Positions 44,960 through 54,138 of a stretch of 64,000 nucleotides of DNA are shown piece after piece. The DNA comes from Winogradskyella sp. (GTDB lineage: Bacteria; Bacteroidota; Bacteroidia; Flavobacteriales; Flavobacteriaceae): the NCBI RefSeq assembly GCF_013213835.1, contig NZ_JABSSU010000001.1, positions 248,001 through 312,000 of the forward strand. Reading direction: 5' to 3'. Below the pieces are notes generated by a model. The model was given only the letters and a program-made list of their open reading frames with translations. It ran no database searches and had not been told where the DNA came from. The position numbers and the translations under genes were made by a program. Within the stretch, counting starts at the first letter, position 1; each line of letters begins with the position of its first letter.

Positions 44960-45757
44960 ATGAAAAAAATAGTTTTAATTCTTAGTGTTTTAATGGTTAC
45001 AGCGTGCAAAAATCAACAGGAAGTTGAATCTACAATAATGAATAAAAACCTTTCTAAAGAAGATGTCACTACTAGTATTTATCCTGAGGATGTGACTAAA
45101 GTCTTTAATGCTCATGGCGGTATTGATAAATGGAATACAATGAAAACATTGTCTTTCACTATGGAAAAAGCCAATGGAAAAGAGGTCACCACTACAAACT
45201 TAAAAACAAGATCAGAACGTATTGAGACGCCAACTTATACATTAGGTTATGATGGAAAGAATATATGGGTTAGTGCAAAGGATGGTAATGAATATAAAGG
45301 TAATGCAAGGTTTTATAAAGGATTAATGATGTATTTCTATGCTATGCCATTTATTATTGGAGATGATGGAATTACATATGAGACAGCTGAGCCTTTAACT
45401 TTTGAAGACAGAACATATCCTGGGATTTTAATTTCTTATGAAGCAGGAATTGGGGAGTCGCCAGATGATCAGTATATAATTTATTACGATGAAGCTACAG
45501 GACAAATGGAATGGTTAGCATATACTGTAACGTTCGGAAAGAATGAAAAAAGTAAAGATTTTCATTTTATACGTTATAATAATTGGCAAGATATTAAAGG
45601 ATTGAAACTGCCAAAGAGTATAGATTGGTATAGTTATGAGAATAATCAACCAATTGCTAAAAATGGAACCACTGATTTTTTAGAAGTTAAACTACTAGAA
45701 GAAGCACCAAATAAAGAGATTTTTATGATGGAAGAAGGAGATATGCTTATAAAGTAA
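44960..45757 (+). CDS. DUF6503 family lipoprotein
   Basis: Protein of 265 residues. The lipoprotein signal MKKIVLILSVLMVTAC has Cys16 as the lipidation site. The mature part (VTKVFNAHGGIDKWNTMKTL, LGYDGKNIWV, FYAMPFIIGDDG) is the DUF6503 beta-rich fold, similar in outline to LolA-like lipid-binding proteins, but that likeness is inference. Common in marine Bacteroidota, function unknown. Single gene on the plus strand, convergent with DUF3810 (7 bp between). Confidence 0.85.
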   Translation: MKKIVLILSVLMVTACKNQQEVESTIMNKNLSKEDVTTSIYPEDVTKVFNAHGGIDKWNTMKTLSFTMEKANGKEVTTTNLKTRSERIETPTYTLGYDGKNIWVSAKDGNEYKGNARFYKGLMMYFYAMPFIIGDDGITYETAEPLTFEDRTYPGILISYEAGIGESPDDQYIIYYDEATGQMEWLAYTVTFGKNEKSKDFHFIRYNNWQDIKGLKLPKSIDWYSYENNQPIAKNGTTDFLEVKLLEEAPNKEIFMMEEGDMLIK

Positions 45758-45764
45758 ATACCAA

Positions 45765-46832
45765 CTACAGATCTTTTTCTTTATAATAGTTTACTAAAAG
45801 CGCGACAACATAGCTGTAACTTTTCATACCACCAGTTTGGTTGTTACTTTTTAAGAACGTATCATAAGTTGTTTCAAAAATGGGTTCAATGGGGTTTTCG
45901 TAAGAATCCCAAAAAGCTCTGACTTCTGCATAGTTTTTTAAGATACCTTTATTTATGGTTTTTAAGGTTTCTCTGTAGAGTTCTTGATCCCTTTTGTAAA
46001 TCTCATTTAGACAATAACGCAAACCAAATGTGTATCCTGAATATTTGAAATATTTATCAGGATTATGAACCGAAGCTAAACAACCAAAAAAGTTAGCTTC
46101 GTTCTCGGCTGCGTAACCTATTTGATGTGCCACCTCATGACACGACGTCGTTGGAAATTTATAAACCGGAATTAATCCATCAACTTGAGCTTCGTTTGTA
46201 AAAGGGTTTAAATAGCCAGAAAACCCCATGTACGTCAACGGAATACTGTAAATAGATTTTTTGAGGCTAACAGGTTCATATTTTAGATGAGGATATGTTT
46301 TTGATAATTCAGTGTAACCATTTTTAACCATGCTAAATACTTCTGATTTGCTACAGGGTAAGATGACTTTAAGCGTATCATTTTTAGTAATTTCAAGATG
46401 AATAGCATTAGACTTTTTAATTAGTCTGTTTGTAAAAGCAACTAATTCTTCTGTGGTATATTCAGCATTAATATTTAAAGATTCATTTAAAGGTAATCTG
46501 TAATAGTTAAAAGCCCAAAGTACATGAAATGTAAGGTAAGCCAATGACATTGTAGCACCAATGTCTAACAACCAATTTATGGTGTCTTTAAGGATGCGTT
46601 TTCTATTGATAATAAACCATCTAATCGCGTAGATTCCGGCAAACGTGTAAAACATATCACCAACAGAAAACGGCAACCAACCAAAAGCATATCTCGACAG
46701 TTTTGATATAAATATATAGATGCCATTGCTGTAGAAGTCTTCCACGAATTGAGGATATTTCTTTAGAATATTAATGACAAGAATCTGTACACCAAGAAAT
46801 AAGGTGATCAGTAATTTTTTGTTTTTCAGCAT
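45765..46832 (-). CDS. DUF3810 membrane protein with HExxH motif
   Basis: Protein of 355 residues. Three hydrophobic segments fill the first ~110 residues. The rest is a soluble domain with CHEVAHQIGY (H232, E233, H236) followed by AENEANFFG, which together look like a gluzincin-type zinc site, Glu243 or Glu246 being the third ligand. The family DUF3810 is uncharacterised; a membrane-bound metalloprotease is the reasonable reading, unproven. Single gene on the minus strand. Confidence 0.85.
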   Translation of the reverse strand: MLKNKKLLITLFLGVQILVINILKKYPQFVEDFYSNGIYIFISKLSRYAFGWLPFSVGDMFYTFAGIYAIRWFIINRKRILKDTINWLLDIGATMSLAYLTFHVLWAFNYYRLPLNESLNINAEYTTEELVAFTNRLIKKSNAIHLEITKNDTLKVILPCSKSEVFSMVKNGYTELSKTYPHLKYEPVSLKKSIYSIPLTYMGFSGYLNPFTNEAQVDGLIPVYKFPTTSCHEVAHQIGYAAENEANFFGCLASVHNPDKYFKYSGYTFGLRYCLNEIYKRDQELYRETLKTINKGILKNYAEVRAFWDSYENPIEPIFETTYDTFLKSNNQTGGMKSYSYVVALLVNYYKEKDL

Positions 46833-46901
46833 ATACCAAAAATAACGAAAAGCGAGCTATTAAGAATATGGATTCCTACTTAAAAATCCTTTTACAATTC
46901 G

Positions 46902-46909
46902 TAATTTTG
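46902..46909 (+). promoter_or_regulatory. Bacteroidota -7 box (TAATTTTG) for pepD
   Basis: TAATTTTG, 51 nt before the ATG at 46961. It lies downstream of an in-frame ATG at 46868, which is therefore not the likely start. Confidence 0.5.
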
Positions 46910-46960
46910 TTGAAAGATGAATTATTAACAATTAAATCACCACATTGCGGTATTAACTAT

Positions 46961-48421
46961 ATGAGCGAAGAAATTAGAGCACTAGAGCCAAAGGCGCTTT
47001 GGAATAAATTTGCAGATTTAAATGCTGTCCCAAGACCTTCTAAAAAAGAGGAGCGTGTCATAAAATTCATGAAAGATTTTGGTGAAAATCTTGGTTTAGA
47101 AACTATTGAAGATGACATAGGAAATGTTATCATTAGAAAGCCTGCAACTCAAGGTATGGAGAACAGAAAGCCTATTGTAATGCAATCGCATTTAGATATG
47201 GTTCACCAAAAGAATAACGATACCGTTTTTGACTTTGATACGCAAGGTATAGACATGTTTGTGGATGGAGATTGGGTAAAAGCTAAAGGAACCACACTTG
47301 GGGCAGATAATGGTTTAGGTGTTGCAACAATAATGGCAATTTTAGAAAGTGATTCCATTGCGCATCCAGATTTAGAAGCACTATTTACCATTGATGAGGA
47401 AACAGGTATGACTGGTGCTATGGGATTAAAGGGTGGTTTACTGAACGGTGAAATCCTTTTAAACTTAGACACTGAAGAAGATGATGAAATTGGTGTAGGA
47501 TGTGCTGGTGGTGTTGATATTACAGCTACTAGAACTTATACGGAAGCGTATGTAGATAAATCAGATAAGAAGGCCTACAAAATTGAAGTGAAAGGTTTGC
47601 AAGGCGGACATTCTGGTATGCAAATACATGAAGGGTTAGGAAATGCTAATAAAATCATGAACCGTTTACTTTATGCAGTAGTAGAAGATATAAGTATTGC
47701 TGAAATTGATGGTGGAAGCTTACGAAATGCAATCCCTAGAGAAAGTGTGGCAACTGTAGTTTTTAAGGCTGAAAAAGAAGAGATTCTTACAACATTGCTA
47801 ACAGCATTATCAAATACAATAAAGAAAGAATTAAAGACTATGGAACCTGATCTAGTGGTAGAACTTTCCGAGGTCGATGTTCCAGCGGCTACAATGTCAT
47901 TTGATGACCAAGAACAACTATTAAGAGTACTTTATGCTGCACATAATGGCGTATATCGAATGAGCCCAGACATTAAGGACTTAGTTGAGACGTCAAACAA
48001 CATTGCTAGAGTTATTGTAAAAGATGGACATGTGAAAGTGGGATGTTTAACTCGTAGCTCGGTAGAATCTTCTAAAATGGATTTAGCAAACACATTAAGA
48101 TCTACCTTCGAACTTGCTGGTTTTAGTGTTGAGTTATCTGGTGACTATCCAGGTTGGGCGCCAAATATGGATTCAGCAATATTGAAAGTAATGGTTCCAA
48201 TTTATGAGCGCCTAAACAATGGTGAAAAACCGCATGTAGCCGCTTGTCATGCTGGTCTTGAATGTGGTATTTTAGGTCAAAATTATCCAAATATGGATAT
48301 GATAAGTTTTGGACCTAATATAAAAGGAGCACATTCTCCAGATGAACGCGCTCAAATCTCTTCAGCTCAAAAGTATTGGAAATTTGTACTTGAGATTCTT
48401 GAGAATATACCTATAAAGTAA
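46961..48421 (+). CDS. pepD: Aminoacyl-histidine dipeptidase / cytosolic non-specific dipeptidase
   Basis: M20-family zinc peptidase of 486 residues, close to the E. coli PepD length of 485. Metal ligands are in MQSHLDMVHQKN (His and Asp), TLGADNGLGVA (Asp), FTIDEETGMTGAM (Glu pair) and AACHAGLECGI. KGLQGGHSGMQIHEG marks the lid region. It hydrolyses Xaa-His and other dipeptides in the cytoplasm. The start is ATG 46961 (MSEEIRALEPKALWN), supported by the promoter at 46902-46909 and by homologue length. Followed by a strong bidirectional terminator. Confidence 0.95.
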   Translation: MSEEIRALEPKALWNKFADLNAVPRPSKKEERVIKFMKDFGENLGLETIEDDIGNVIIRKPATQGMENRKPIVMQSHLDMVHQKNNDTVFDFDTQGIDMFVDGDWVKAKGTTLGADNGLGVATIMAILESDSIAHPDLEALFTIDEETGMTGAMGLKGGLLNGEILLNLDTEEDDEIGVGCAGGVDITATRTYTEAYVDKSDKKAYKIEVKGLQGGHSGMQIHEGLGNANKIMNRLLYAVVEDISIAEIDGGSLRNAIPRESVATVVFKAEKEEILTTLLTALSNTIKKELKTMEPDLVVELSEVDVPAATMSFDDQEQLLRVLYAAHNGVYRMSPDIKDLVETSNNIARVIVKDGHVKVGCLTRSSVESSKMDLANTLRSTFELAGFSVELSGDYPGWAPNMDSAILKVMVPIYERLNNGEKPHVAACHAGLECGILGQNYPNMDMISFGPNIKGAHSPDERAQISSAQKYWKFVLEILENIPIK

Positions 48422-48442
48422 TTTTAGGTAGTTATGGAGCAT

Positions 48443-48475
48443 AAAAAAAGCAACTACTCGGTAGTTGCTTTTTTT
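48443..48475. terminator. Bidirectional terminator between pepD and the prolyl isomerase gene
   Basis: The left arm A7-GCAACTAC (48443-48457) pairs perfectly with GTAGTTGC-T7 (48461-48475) across a 3-nt loop. Runs of seven A and seven T make it work for both convergent genes. Confidence 0.88.
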
Positions 48476-48490
48476 ATGTTATTGCACAAT

Positions 48491-49693
48491 TTATTCCTTA
48501 ATACTTTCGATTTCTATATCAAATACTAAGTTTGTTTTTGGTGGAATTACAGGTGCTCGACCTCTATCACCATAACCTAAATAATAAGGGATAAACACTC
48601 TAGCTTTATCACCGACTTTCATATTTAACATCGCTTCTCTAAAACCTGCCACTAAACTTGCAGTTTCATTGTAAGGCATATCAAATGGGGCATATCTACC
48701 GGCTTTATCCTGTCTTTCATCATATTTGCCGTTTTGTTCTGCCACTTCTTTCCAAGTTGTCCAAAATAGTGTGCCATCCTCAAAATACCCAGCGCAATCA
48801 ATATTTACGCGTTGTGCAGAATTTGGTTTTACACCATTACTTTCATTGGTAAATATCATGGCCATACCTGTAGGAGAGTCTATGCGACGTCCACTTAAAG
48901 ATTCGTTCTTTTTTAACCAATCATTTTTAGCCTTTTCAGCTAATGCCTTAGCTTCTGCTTGAGCTTCATTTCTCATAGCCTTAAAGTACTCTTCAACTTG
49001 TGGCATTTCTTCCTCAAAAACTTTTGGCGCATCAAAGAATTTAGCGTCTTTTCCTATTCTAATTATATTAAGATCGGTAATTATGACATCTTCAACTGGT
49101 TTATTTCTTGCTCCAACTTTCACATTTGATATAGAATCTTGAACTTCTACGCCTATTACTAGTTTTCCAAAAACGGAGTGGCAACTTACACCAGGTTGGT
49201 CACAAGGTTTTAAATTACCGCTGTCATCATAATAATTACCTCTTGGGTAAGGTCTTTCTGTGATGAAAAATTGGCTTCCATTGGTACTTATACCACCAGA
49301 ATTTGCCATTGAGAGAATTCCTGGTGTATCGTGTTTTAAATCTTTGTCAAAGTCGGCTGTGAATCGATAACCTGCGGTACCCATTCCGTTACCTAAAGGA
49401 TCCCCACCTTGTATCATAAACTTATCCATAACTCTATGAAATATGATACTATCGTAAAATGGTTTTCCTTGGTATTTTTCCTCTGCCATTGGATGATTGC
49501 CTTCTGCTAAAGCAACAAAATTTGCGACAGTTACAGGAACTTTATCATAATAAAGCTCAGCCACCATAGTACCTTTTGTTGTTATTATTTCTGCATAAAG
49601 TCCATCTTGTAAATCAGGATACTTTTTTTCTTGGCATGAGATATTTACTAATACCAAACATACAACTATTGCTGTAATCGCTTTTTTAATCAT
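48491..49693 (-). CDS. Cyclophilin-FKBP fusion peptidyl-prolyl isomerase lipoprotein
   Basis: Protein of 400 residues with two unrelated prolyl isomerase domains. It has a lipoprotein-like signal (MIKKAITAIVVCLVLVNISC, Cys20). Residues ~30-215 are a cyclophilin (FHRVMDKFMIQGGDP, NGSQFFIT, FGKLVIGVEV). A charged helical linker of ~60 residues follows (EYFKAMRNEAQAEAKALAEK). Residues ~300-400 are an FKBP (VAGFREAMLNMKVGDKARVF, IPYYLGYGDRGRAPVIPP). It probably folds periplasmic or outer-membrane proteins. It overlaps the end of gldI by 8 bp, so the two isomerases are made together. Confidence 0.92.
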   Translation of the reverse strand: MIKKAITAIVVCLVLVNISCQEKKYPDLQDGLYAEIITTKGTMVAELYYDKVPVTVANFVALAEGNHPMAEEKYQGKPFYDSIIFHRVMDKFMIQGGDPLGNGMGTAGYRFTADFDKDLKHDTPGILSMANSGGISTNGSQFFITERPYPRGNYYDDSGNLKPCDQPGVSCHSVFGKLVIGVEVQDSISNVKVGARNKPVEDVIITDLNIIRIGKDAKFFDAPKVFEEEMPQVEEYFKAMRNEAQAEAKALAEKAKNDWLKKNESLSGRRIDSPTGMAMIFTNESNGVKPNSAQRVNIDCAGYFEDGTLFWTTWKEVAEQNGKYDERQDKAGRYAPFDMPYNETASLVAGFREAMLNMKVGDKARVFIPYYLGYGDRGRAPVIPPKTNLVFDIEIESIKE

Positions 49694-50219
49694 TTTCTTG
49701 TTTTATTGTATTTAATGTTACTTCGCATATTAGTGGAACGTTTGTTCCTATTTTGTCATCATCTCCATAATAGCCAAAGGCCTTTTGAGATGGAAAAATA
49801 AACGTAATACTCTCTTCAGGTTTCATGAGTTTTAAACCTTCTCTTAAACCTGTAAAAAGCTCTTGCTTATCCATAACATATGATTTTGATTTAGTTGGGT
49901 AAATCAAATTACCATCTAAATCTAAAACATTGAATTGGAAATCTATAAGGTCACCAAATTTTGGTTTCAAAGTGTCATTATCAATTTTAGTATTGTAATA
50001 ATACCAAAACCCGCTTTCTGAAGCGATATAGTTTTTTTCAGGATTGTCTTTTATGATTTGTTGAATGCGCTGTCGTTCTTTTTCGTTCAACTTTCTGTTA
50101 CGTTCAGCAGACTCCTTAAGAAAAGAACCAGATTGTACCGATTCTGGTAACCTCGCTTCTGGGGACTTACAGCCAAGTAGTATTAACGCAAAAAGAAATA
50201 GTATCAGTAGGTTTTTCAT
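49686..50219 (-). CDS. gldI: Gliding motility-associated peptidyl-prolyl isomerase lipoprotein GldI
   Basis: FKBP-type protein of 177 residues. Lipoprotein signal MKNLLILFLFALILLGC with Cys17; the ATG at 50219 is chosen over a TTG two codons earlier. The FKBP domain occupies the C-terminal two thirds (GDLIDFQFNVLDLDGN, FTGLREGLKLMKPEESITFI, PSQKAFGYYGDDDKIG, VPLICEVTL). GldI is needed for gliding in Flavobacterium johnsoniae and is thought to fold other gliding or T9SS proteins. Its presence fits the T9SS cargo genes at 1-9.8 kb. Flanked by the fused isomerase gene and the DHH phosphoesterase gene on the same strand. Confidence 0.88.
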   Translation of the reverse strand: MKNLLILFLFALILLGCKSPEARLPESVQSGSFLKESAERNRKLNEKERQRIQQIIKDNPEKNYIASESGFWYYYNTKIDNDTLKPKFGDLIDFQFNVLDLDGNLIYPTKSKSYVMDKQELFTGLREGLKLMKPEESITFIFPSQKAFGYYGDDDKIGTNVPLICEVTLNTIKQEND

Positions 50220-50230
50220 ATTCAATACAA

Positions 50231-51262
50231 TTATTGTCCTTTTTGGGTTGCAGACAATTCATCTTTATATTGTGGTAATATACTAATAAATTTCTCAACA
50301 GTTTCTTCTAGACTCGTTTCACTACGACCACCAGCGGCATTATCATGTCCACCTCCATTAAAATGTGTTCTAGAAAACTGGTTTACTGAGAAAGAACCCT
50401 TACTTCGTAATGAGATTTTGATAATATTGTCTTGCTTGTTTTCTATAAAGATGGCTGCAAAAATGATACCTTTTAGCGATAAACCATAGTTTACAAAACC
50501 TTCAGTATCTCCTTTCTTAAAATTGAACTGATCTAATTCTTCTTGTGATAAGGTAATATAAGTTGTCTGTAACTCTGGAATGACCTTTAAATTCTGCATA
50601 GCGCGACCAAGCAGTTGCAAACGACTGTAGCTATTAGTGTCAAATACATTATTATGTATTTGAGCATTGCTAGCACCTTTACGCATTAGTTGGCTTACAA
50701 CTTCATGAGTACGGCTTGTTGTAGAAGGAAACCTAAAAGAACCAGTATCTGTCATAATACCTGTATACAAACAAGAAGCAATATCAGTATCTATCTTGTC
50801 AGTGTCATTTAACATCTCTATGAAGTTGTACACCATTTCACATGTTGAGGACATACTAACGTCAGAATAGGTGTATGTCGCATAATCATCTGGTTGTTGA
50901 TGATGGTCTATCATTATTTTTATGGCTTCAGAATTTTCTAAAATTGAAGCCATTTCACCAGTGCGATGGAAAGCGTTAAAATCTAAAGTAAACAACAGGT
51001 CAGCTTTAGTTATTAATGCATCACATGTTTCTATATCAGATTCATAAACTTTAACTGTATCATCACCTGGCAACCATTTCAAAAAATCAGGATAATCATT
51101 TGGCGCAACAACAGTAGCATCATGATTGTACTTTTTTAGGTAGTGATATAATCCTAAAGTTGAGCCCATAGCATCGCCATCTGGATTTTTATGCGGAACA
51201 ATTACAATATTCTGAGGTGTGCTCAGTAGTTCTTTAATCTCGTTGATTTGAGTTTCAATCAT
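50231..51262 (-). CDS. DHH/DHHA1 family phosphoesterase (NrnA-like)
   Basis: Protein of 343 residues. The DHH part has PHKNPDGDAMGSTLGLYHYL, FTLDFNAFHRTGE and IMIDHHQQPDD; the DHHA1 part ends with HFNGGGHDNAAGGRS. NrnA-type enzymes degrade very short RNAs and dephosphorylate pAp. The close partner gldI does not change that reading. Start at ATG 51262 (MIETQINEIKEL); an in-frame TTG at 51286 is less likely. First gene of the DHH-gldI-isomerase unit. Confidence 0.92.
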   Translation of the reverse strand: MIETQINEIKELLSTPQNIVIVPHKNPDGDAMGSTLGLYHYLKKYNHDATVVAPNDYPDFLKWLPGDDTVKVYESDIETCDALITKADLLFTLDFNAFHRTGEMASILENSEAIKIMIDHHQQPDDYATYTYSDVSMSSTCEMVYNFIEMLNDTDKIDTDIASCLYTGIMTDTGSFRFPSTTSRTHEVVSQLMRKGASNAQIHNNVFDTNSYSRLQLLGRAMQNLKVIPELQTTYITLSQEELDQFNFKKGDTEGFVNYGLSLKGIIFAAIFIENKQDNIIKISLRSKGSFSVNQFSRTHFNGGGHDNAAGGRSETSLEETVEKFISILPQYKDELSATQKGQ

Positions 51263-51425
51263 AGAAGGCGAATTTACGATTTTCAAAGGTTTTGAAAAGA
51301 TTTTTAATATGAAATTAAGAATCTCATGATATATAAGAAAAGCATGAAGATAGCGCTAAGTGTGACATTGGTAAGCGACTATGTCAGACCTAATTGTTGT
51401 AACATTAATTTAATAACGACCAAGC

Positions 51426-51455
51426 TTGATAAATTAAAGAAATGAATTACTTTTG
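51426..51455 (+). promoter_or_regulatory. Full Bacteroidota promoter for ndk
   Basis: TTG (51426-51428), 19 bp, then TACTTTTG (51448-51455). This is the best match in the window to the two-part consensus. It gives a leader of about 50 nt before the ndk ATG at 51509. Confidence 0.65.
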
Positions 51456-51508
51456 CATCCGGATTCGCAGAAGCGTTTTGCAAAAGCGAAAAAATTAAAA
51501 ATTTACAC

Positions 51509-51928
51509 ATGGCAACTAACAGAACATTCACAATGTTAAAGCCAGATGCTGTTGAAAAAGGACACATTGGCGCAATATTAGAAAAAATTACGGCTTCAGG
51601 TTTTAGAATCGTAGCAATGAAATTAACTCAAATGACTAAAGCTGATGCTGAAGAGTTTTATGGTATACATAAAGAACGTCCATTTTTTGGAGAGCTTGTA
51701 GAGTATATGACTCGCGGACCAATAGTAGCAGCTATCTTAGAAAAGGAAAATGCAGTTGAAGACTTTAGAACTTTAATTGGAGCAACAAATCCTGCTGACG
51801 CTGCTGAAGGAACGATCCGTAAGATGTATGCAGATTCTATTAGCGAAAATGCTGTTCATGGAAGTGACAGTGATGATAATGCTGCTATTGAAGGTGCTTT
51901 CCATTTTTCAGGAAGAGAGATGTTTTAA
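51509..51928 (+). CDS. ndk: Nucleoside diphosphate kinase
   Basis: Enzyme of 139 residues that balances NTP pools by phosphotransfer through a histidine. [16 protein letters not shown] opens the fold, and [12 protein letters not shown] contains the phosphorylated His117. Usual family length. Single gene with a strong promoter and a strong terminator. Confidence 0.97.
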   Translation: MATNRTFTMLKPDAVEKGHIGAILEKITASGFRIVAMKLTQMTKADAEEFYGIHKERPFFGELVEYMTRGPIVAAILEKENAVEDFRTLIGATNPADAAEGTIRKMYADSISENAVHGSDSDDNAAIEGAFHFSGREMF

Positions 51929-51952
51929 GTAACAGATTTATCAAAATATATA

Positions 51953-51984
51953 AAAGACCATCATTTCTGATGGTCTTTTTTTTT
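51953..51984 (+). terminator. Rho-independent terminator after ndk
   Basis: AAAGACCATCA (51953-51963), loop TTTC, TGATGGTCTTT (51968-51978), then a T run to 51984. Confidence 0.88.
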
Positions 51985-52107
51985 GCTTAAAAACGACATA
52001 ATCTTATGCAAATTACAATTCATCATATAAAACATACAATTCGGTAATTACCTTTTTCTAAATGATTACTTCTGGTAGATATTTGTATCAAATAAAATCA
52101 TCAAAAA

Positions 52108-52743
52108 ATGAACACAGTAGTAAAAATAGCAGTAATCGTAATTTTAAATTTAGTAAATGCGAATATCCAAGCACAGACAAAATTTGAAAAAGGAATGTCT
52201 AAAGCTTTCCAATTATGGGATGCCAATAAATGGGATGAAGCTGAAAACATGTTTGAGCGTATTTCTAAGGCAGACGAAGACAAATGGTTACCTCATTATT
52301 ACATCGCTCAATTGAACAGTATTAAAAGTTGGAACACCAAAGACGAAACTATTCTCAAAGCACAATTAGATAAAGCACAAGATCATTTAGATATAGCAAT
52401 TTCTAAAAGTGAAAACAATGCAGAGTTGTTAGTATTACAAGCAAGAGTTTACACCAATTGGATTGCTTATGATGGCATGACATACGGAATGAAATATGCG
52501 GCAAAAGTAACTGAATTGTATAATAAGGCATTAGCATTAGATTCAGAAAATCCAAGAGTGGTTTACAGTAAAGCGGAATGGGAAATGGGAAGTGCTAAGT
52601 ATTTTGGTAAAGACACTGCACCTTATTGTCAAGAAATTGAAGATGCCATTGAACTTTTTGATAACTTTAAGCCAGAGAGTAAATTTCATCCTAAATGGGG
52701 AAAAGAACAAGCTCAGCAGATTGTAGATAACTGTAAAGCTTAA
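52108..52743 (+). CDS. Secreted TPR-like hypothetical protein
   Basis: Protein of 211 residues. A signal peptide (MNTVVKIAVIVILNLVNANI then QAQ) leads to an all-helical region with TPR-like spacing (FQLWDANKWDEAENMFERIS, YNKALALDSENPRVVYSKAE). A small aromatic and Cys motif near the end (APYCQEIEDAIELF ... IVDNC) may form a disulfide. Found in many flavobacteria as a hypothetical. It lies 25 bp before the histidine kinase gene on the same strand, so it may be part of that locus as an input protein (inference). Confidence 0.75.
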   Translation: MNTVVKIAVIVILNLVNANIQAQTKFEKGMSKAFQLWDANKWDEAENMFERISKADEDKWLPHYYIAQLNSIKSWNTKDETILKAQLDKAQDHLDIAISKSENNAELLVLQARVYTNWIAYDGMTYGMKYAAKVTELYNKALALDSENPRVVYSKAEWEMGSAKYFGKDTAPYCQEIEDAIELFDNFKPESKFHPKWGKEQAQQIVDNCKA

Positions 52744-52768
52744 TGTCATATAAAGTTAAAAGAATAAA

Positions 52769-54127
52769 ATGAAGCGTTTTTTTAAAATAGTATTTTCAGG
52801 AATTATAGTTGGTGTTGTCATTATGCTTATAGACCAATCCATACGCTATTTTTCTGGACAGGTTTTAGCCTTTAATGAAAAGTTTTTTAGAACGTTTTCA
52901 TATTATATCATTTATGCTGTGCCATTGAGTCTAGTGAATTCATATTTCTTTGATTATCTCAATCAAAAAGTAGTATGGAATCGCTTTAAGAAATATAGAA
53001 TGATGATCGGATTTCTTGGCTCGGTAAGCTTAACCCTAATTTCTATATTTTTTATTAGAGCATTTATAGAAATGGTTTTAGAAGGTGAGACTTGGAATGA
53101 GTTTTTAAATAGCGAACATCTGAGTTTTTATTTCAGCGCTTTACTCATTACTCTCGTAATTTCCTTGTTTTTTCATGCGGTTTACTATTACCGAGAATTA
53201 CAAAAAAGTAAGGTAAAAGAACAGAAAGTTATTGCTGGTACTGCAAGCGCCAAGTTTGATGCGTTAAAGAATCAATTAGATCCGCATTTTCTATTTAATA
53301 GCTTAAATGTTTTGACAAGTTTAATAGAAGAGAACCCAGAAAGTGCGCAAAAATTTACGACCTCGTTATCTAAGGTGTATCGTTATGTGTTAGAGCAAAA
53401 AAACAAAGAATTAGTTACTGTAGATGAGGAATTACGTTTTGCTAAAACGTACATGTCTTTATTAAAAATGAGATTTGAAGACAGTATTATTTTTGAAATA
53501 CCAGAAAGAGCATCAAATCCGGAAAGTAAGGTAGTACCACTGTCATTACAACTTTTATTAGAAAACGCAGTGAAGCATAATATGGTTACAAGTAGTAAAC
53601 CATTACATATTAAAATCTATGAAGACGGGAATCACTTGGTCGTGATGAATAATCTTCAGCCAAAACAAATCGTGAAAAAAGGAAGTGGAGTAGGTCTTGA
53701 AAATATTAAACAGCGCTACAAACTTCTTTCAGAAAGAAAAGTATACATCAATCAAAGAGCTACAGATTTTGCAGTTGCAATTCCGATGCTCACTAAACAA
53801 ATATCAATCATGAGAACAACACAAAGATCACAACAACGTATTAATGACGACTATGTACGTGCACGTAAACGCGTTGAAGAGTTGAAAGGATTCTACTATA
53901 GTCTAATATCCTACTTTATTGTCATACCATTTTTAATCTTTATTTGGTACAGATTTACACCATATACCATTCAATGGTTTTGGTTTCCAATGGTCGGTTG
54001 GGGAATCAGCAATATTTTTCAGGCCTATAGGGTCTATGTAGATAATGGTGCGCTTGGTGCAAAATGGGAAGAGCGTAAGATTCAAGAATATATGCGTAAA
54101 GAAGAAGAAAATAAACGTTGGAATTAA
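52769..54127 (+). CDS. LytS-type sensor histidine kinase with C-terminal 2TM module
   Basis: Membrane protein of 452 residues. Residues 1-145 hold four transmembrane segments with no obvious sensor domain. Residues ~160-240 are the His_kinase domain with KNQLDPHFLFNSLNVL (H173 the phosphorylated residue). The ATPase has LLLENAVKHN (N-box, ~266) and GSGVGLENIKQRY (G-box). Residues 357-446 are an extra 2TM domain: VRARKRVEELKGFYYSLIS, two membrane helices, KWEERKIQEYM. Having this module after the ATPase domain is odd, since the C-terminus is put back into the membrane. The LytTR regulator at 55277 is the likely partner. Confidence 0.9.
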   Translation: MKRFFKIVFSGIIVGVVIMLIDQSIRYFSGQVLAFNEKFFRTFSYYIIYAVPLSLVNSYFFDYLNQKVVWNRFKKYRMMIGFLGSVSLTLISIFFIRAFIEMVLEGETWNEFLNSEHLSFYFSALLITLVISLFFHAVYYYRELQKSKVKEQKVIAGTASAKFDALKNQLDPHFLFNSLNVLTSLIEENPESAQKFTTSLSKVYRYVLEQKNKELVTVDEELRFAKTYMSLLKMRFEDSIIFEIPERASNPESKVVPLSLQLLLENAVKHNMVTSSKPLHIKIYEDGNHLVVMNNLQPKQIVKKGSGVGLENIKQRYKLLSERKVYINQRATDFAVAIPMLTKQISIMRTTQRSQQRINDDYVRARKRVEELKGFYYSLISYFIVIPFLIFIWYRFTPYTIQWFWFPMVGWGISNIFQAYRVYVDNGALGAKWEERKIQEYMRKEEENKRWN

Positions 54128-54138
54128 AATTAGGTGTT

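Noticed and set aside
46868..46960. Longer N-terminus for pepD from an upstream in-frame ATG
   Set aside because: The ATG lies upstream of the -7 box at 46902-46909, and the extra residues would exceed the normal PepD length.
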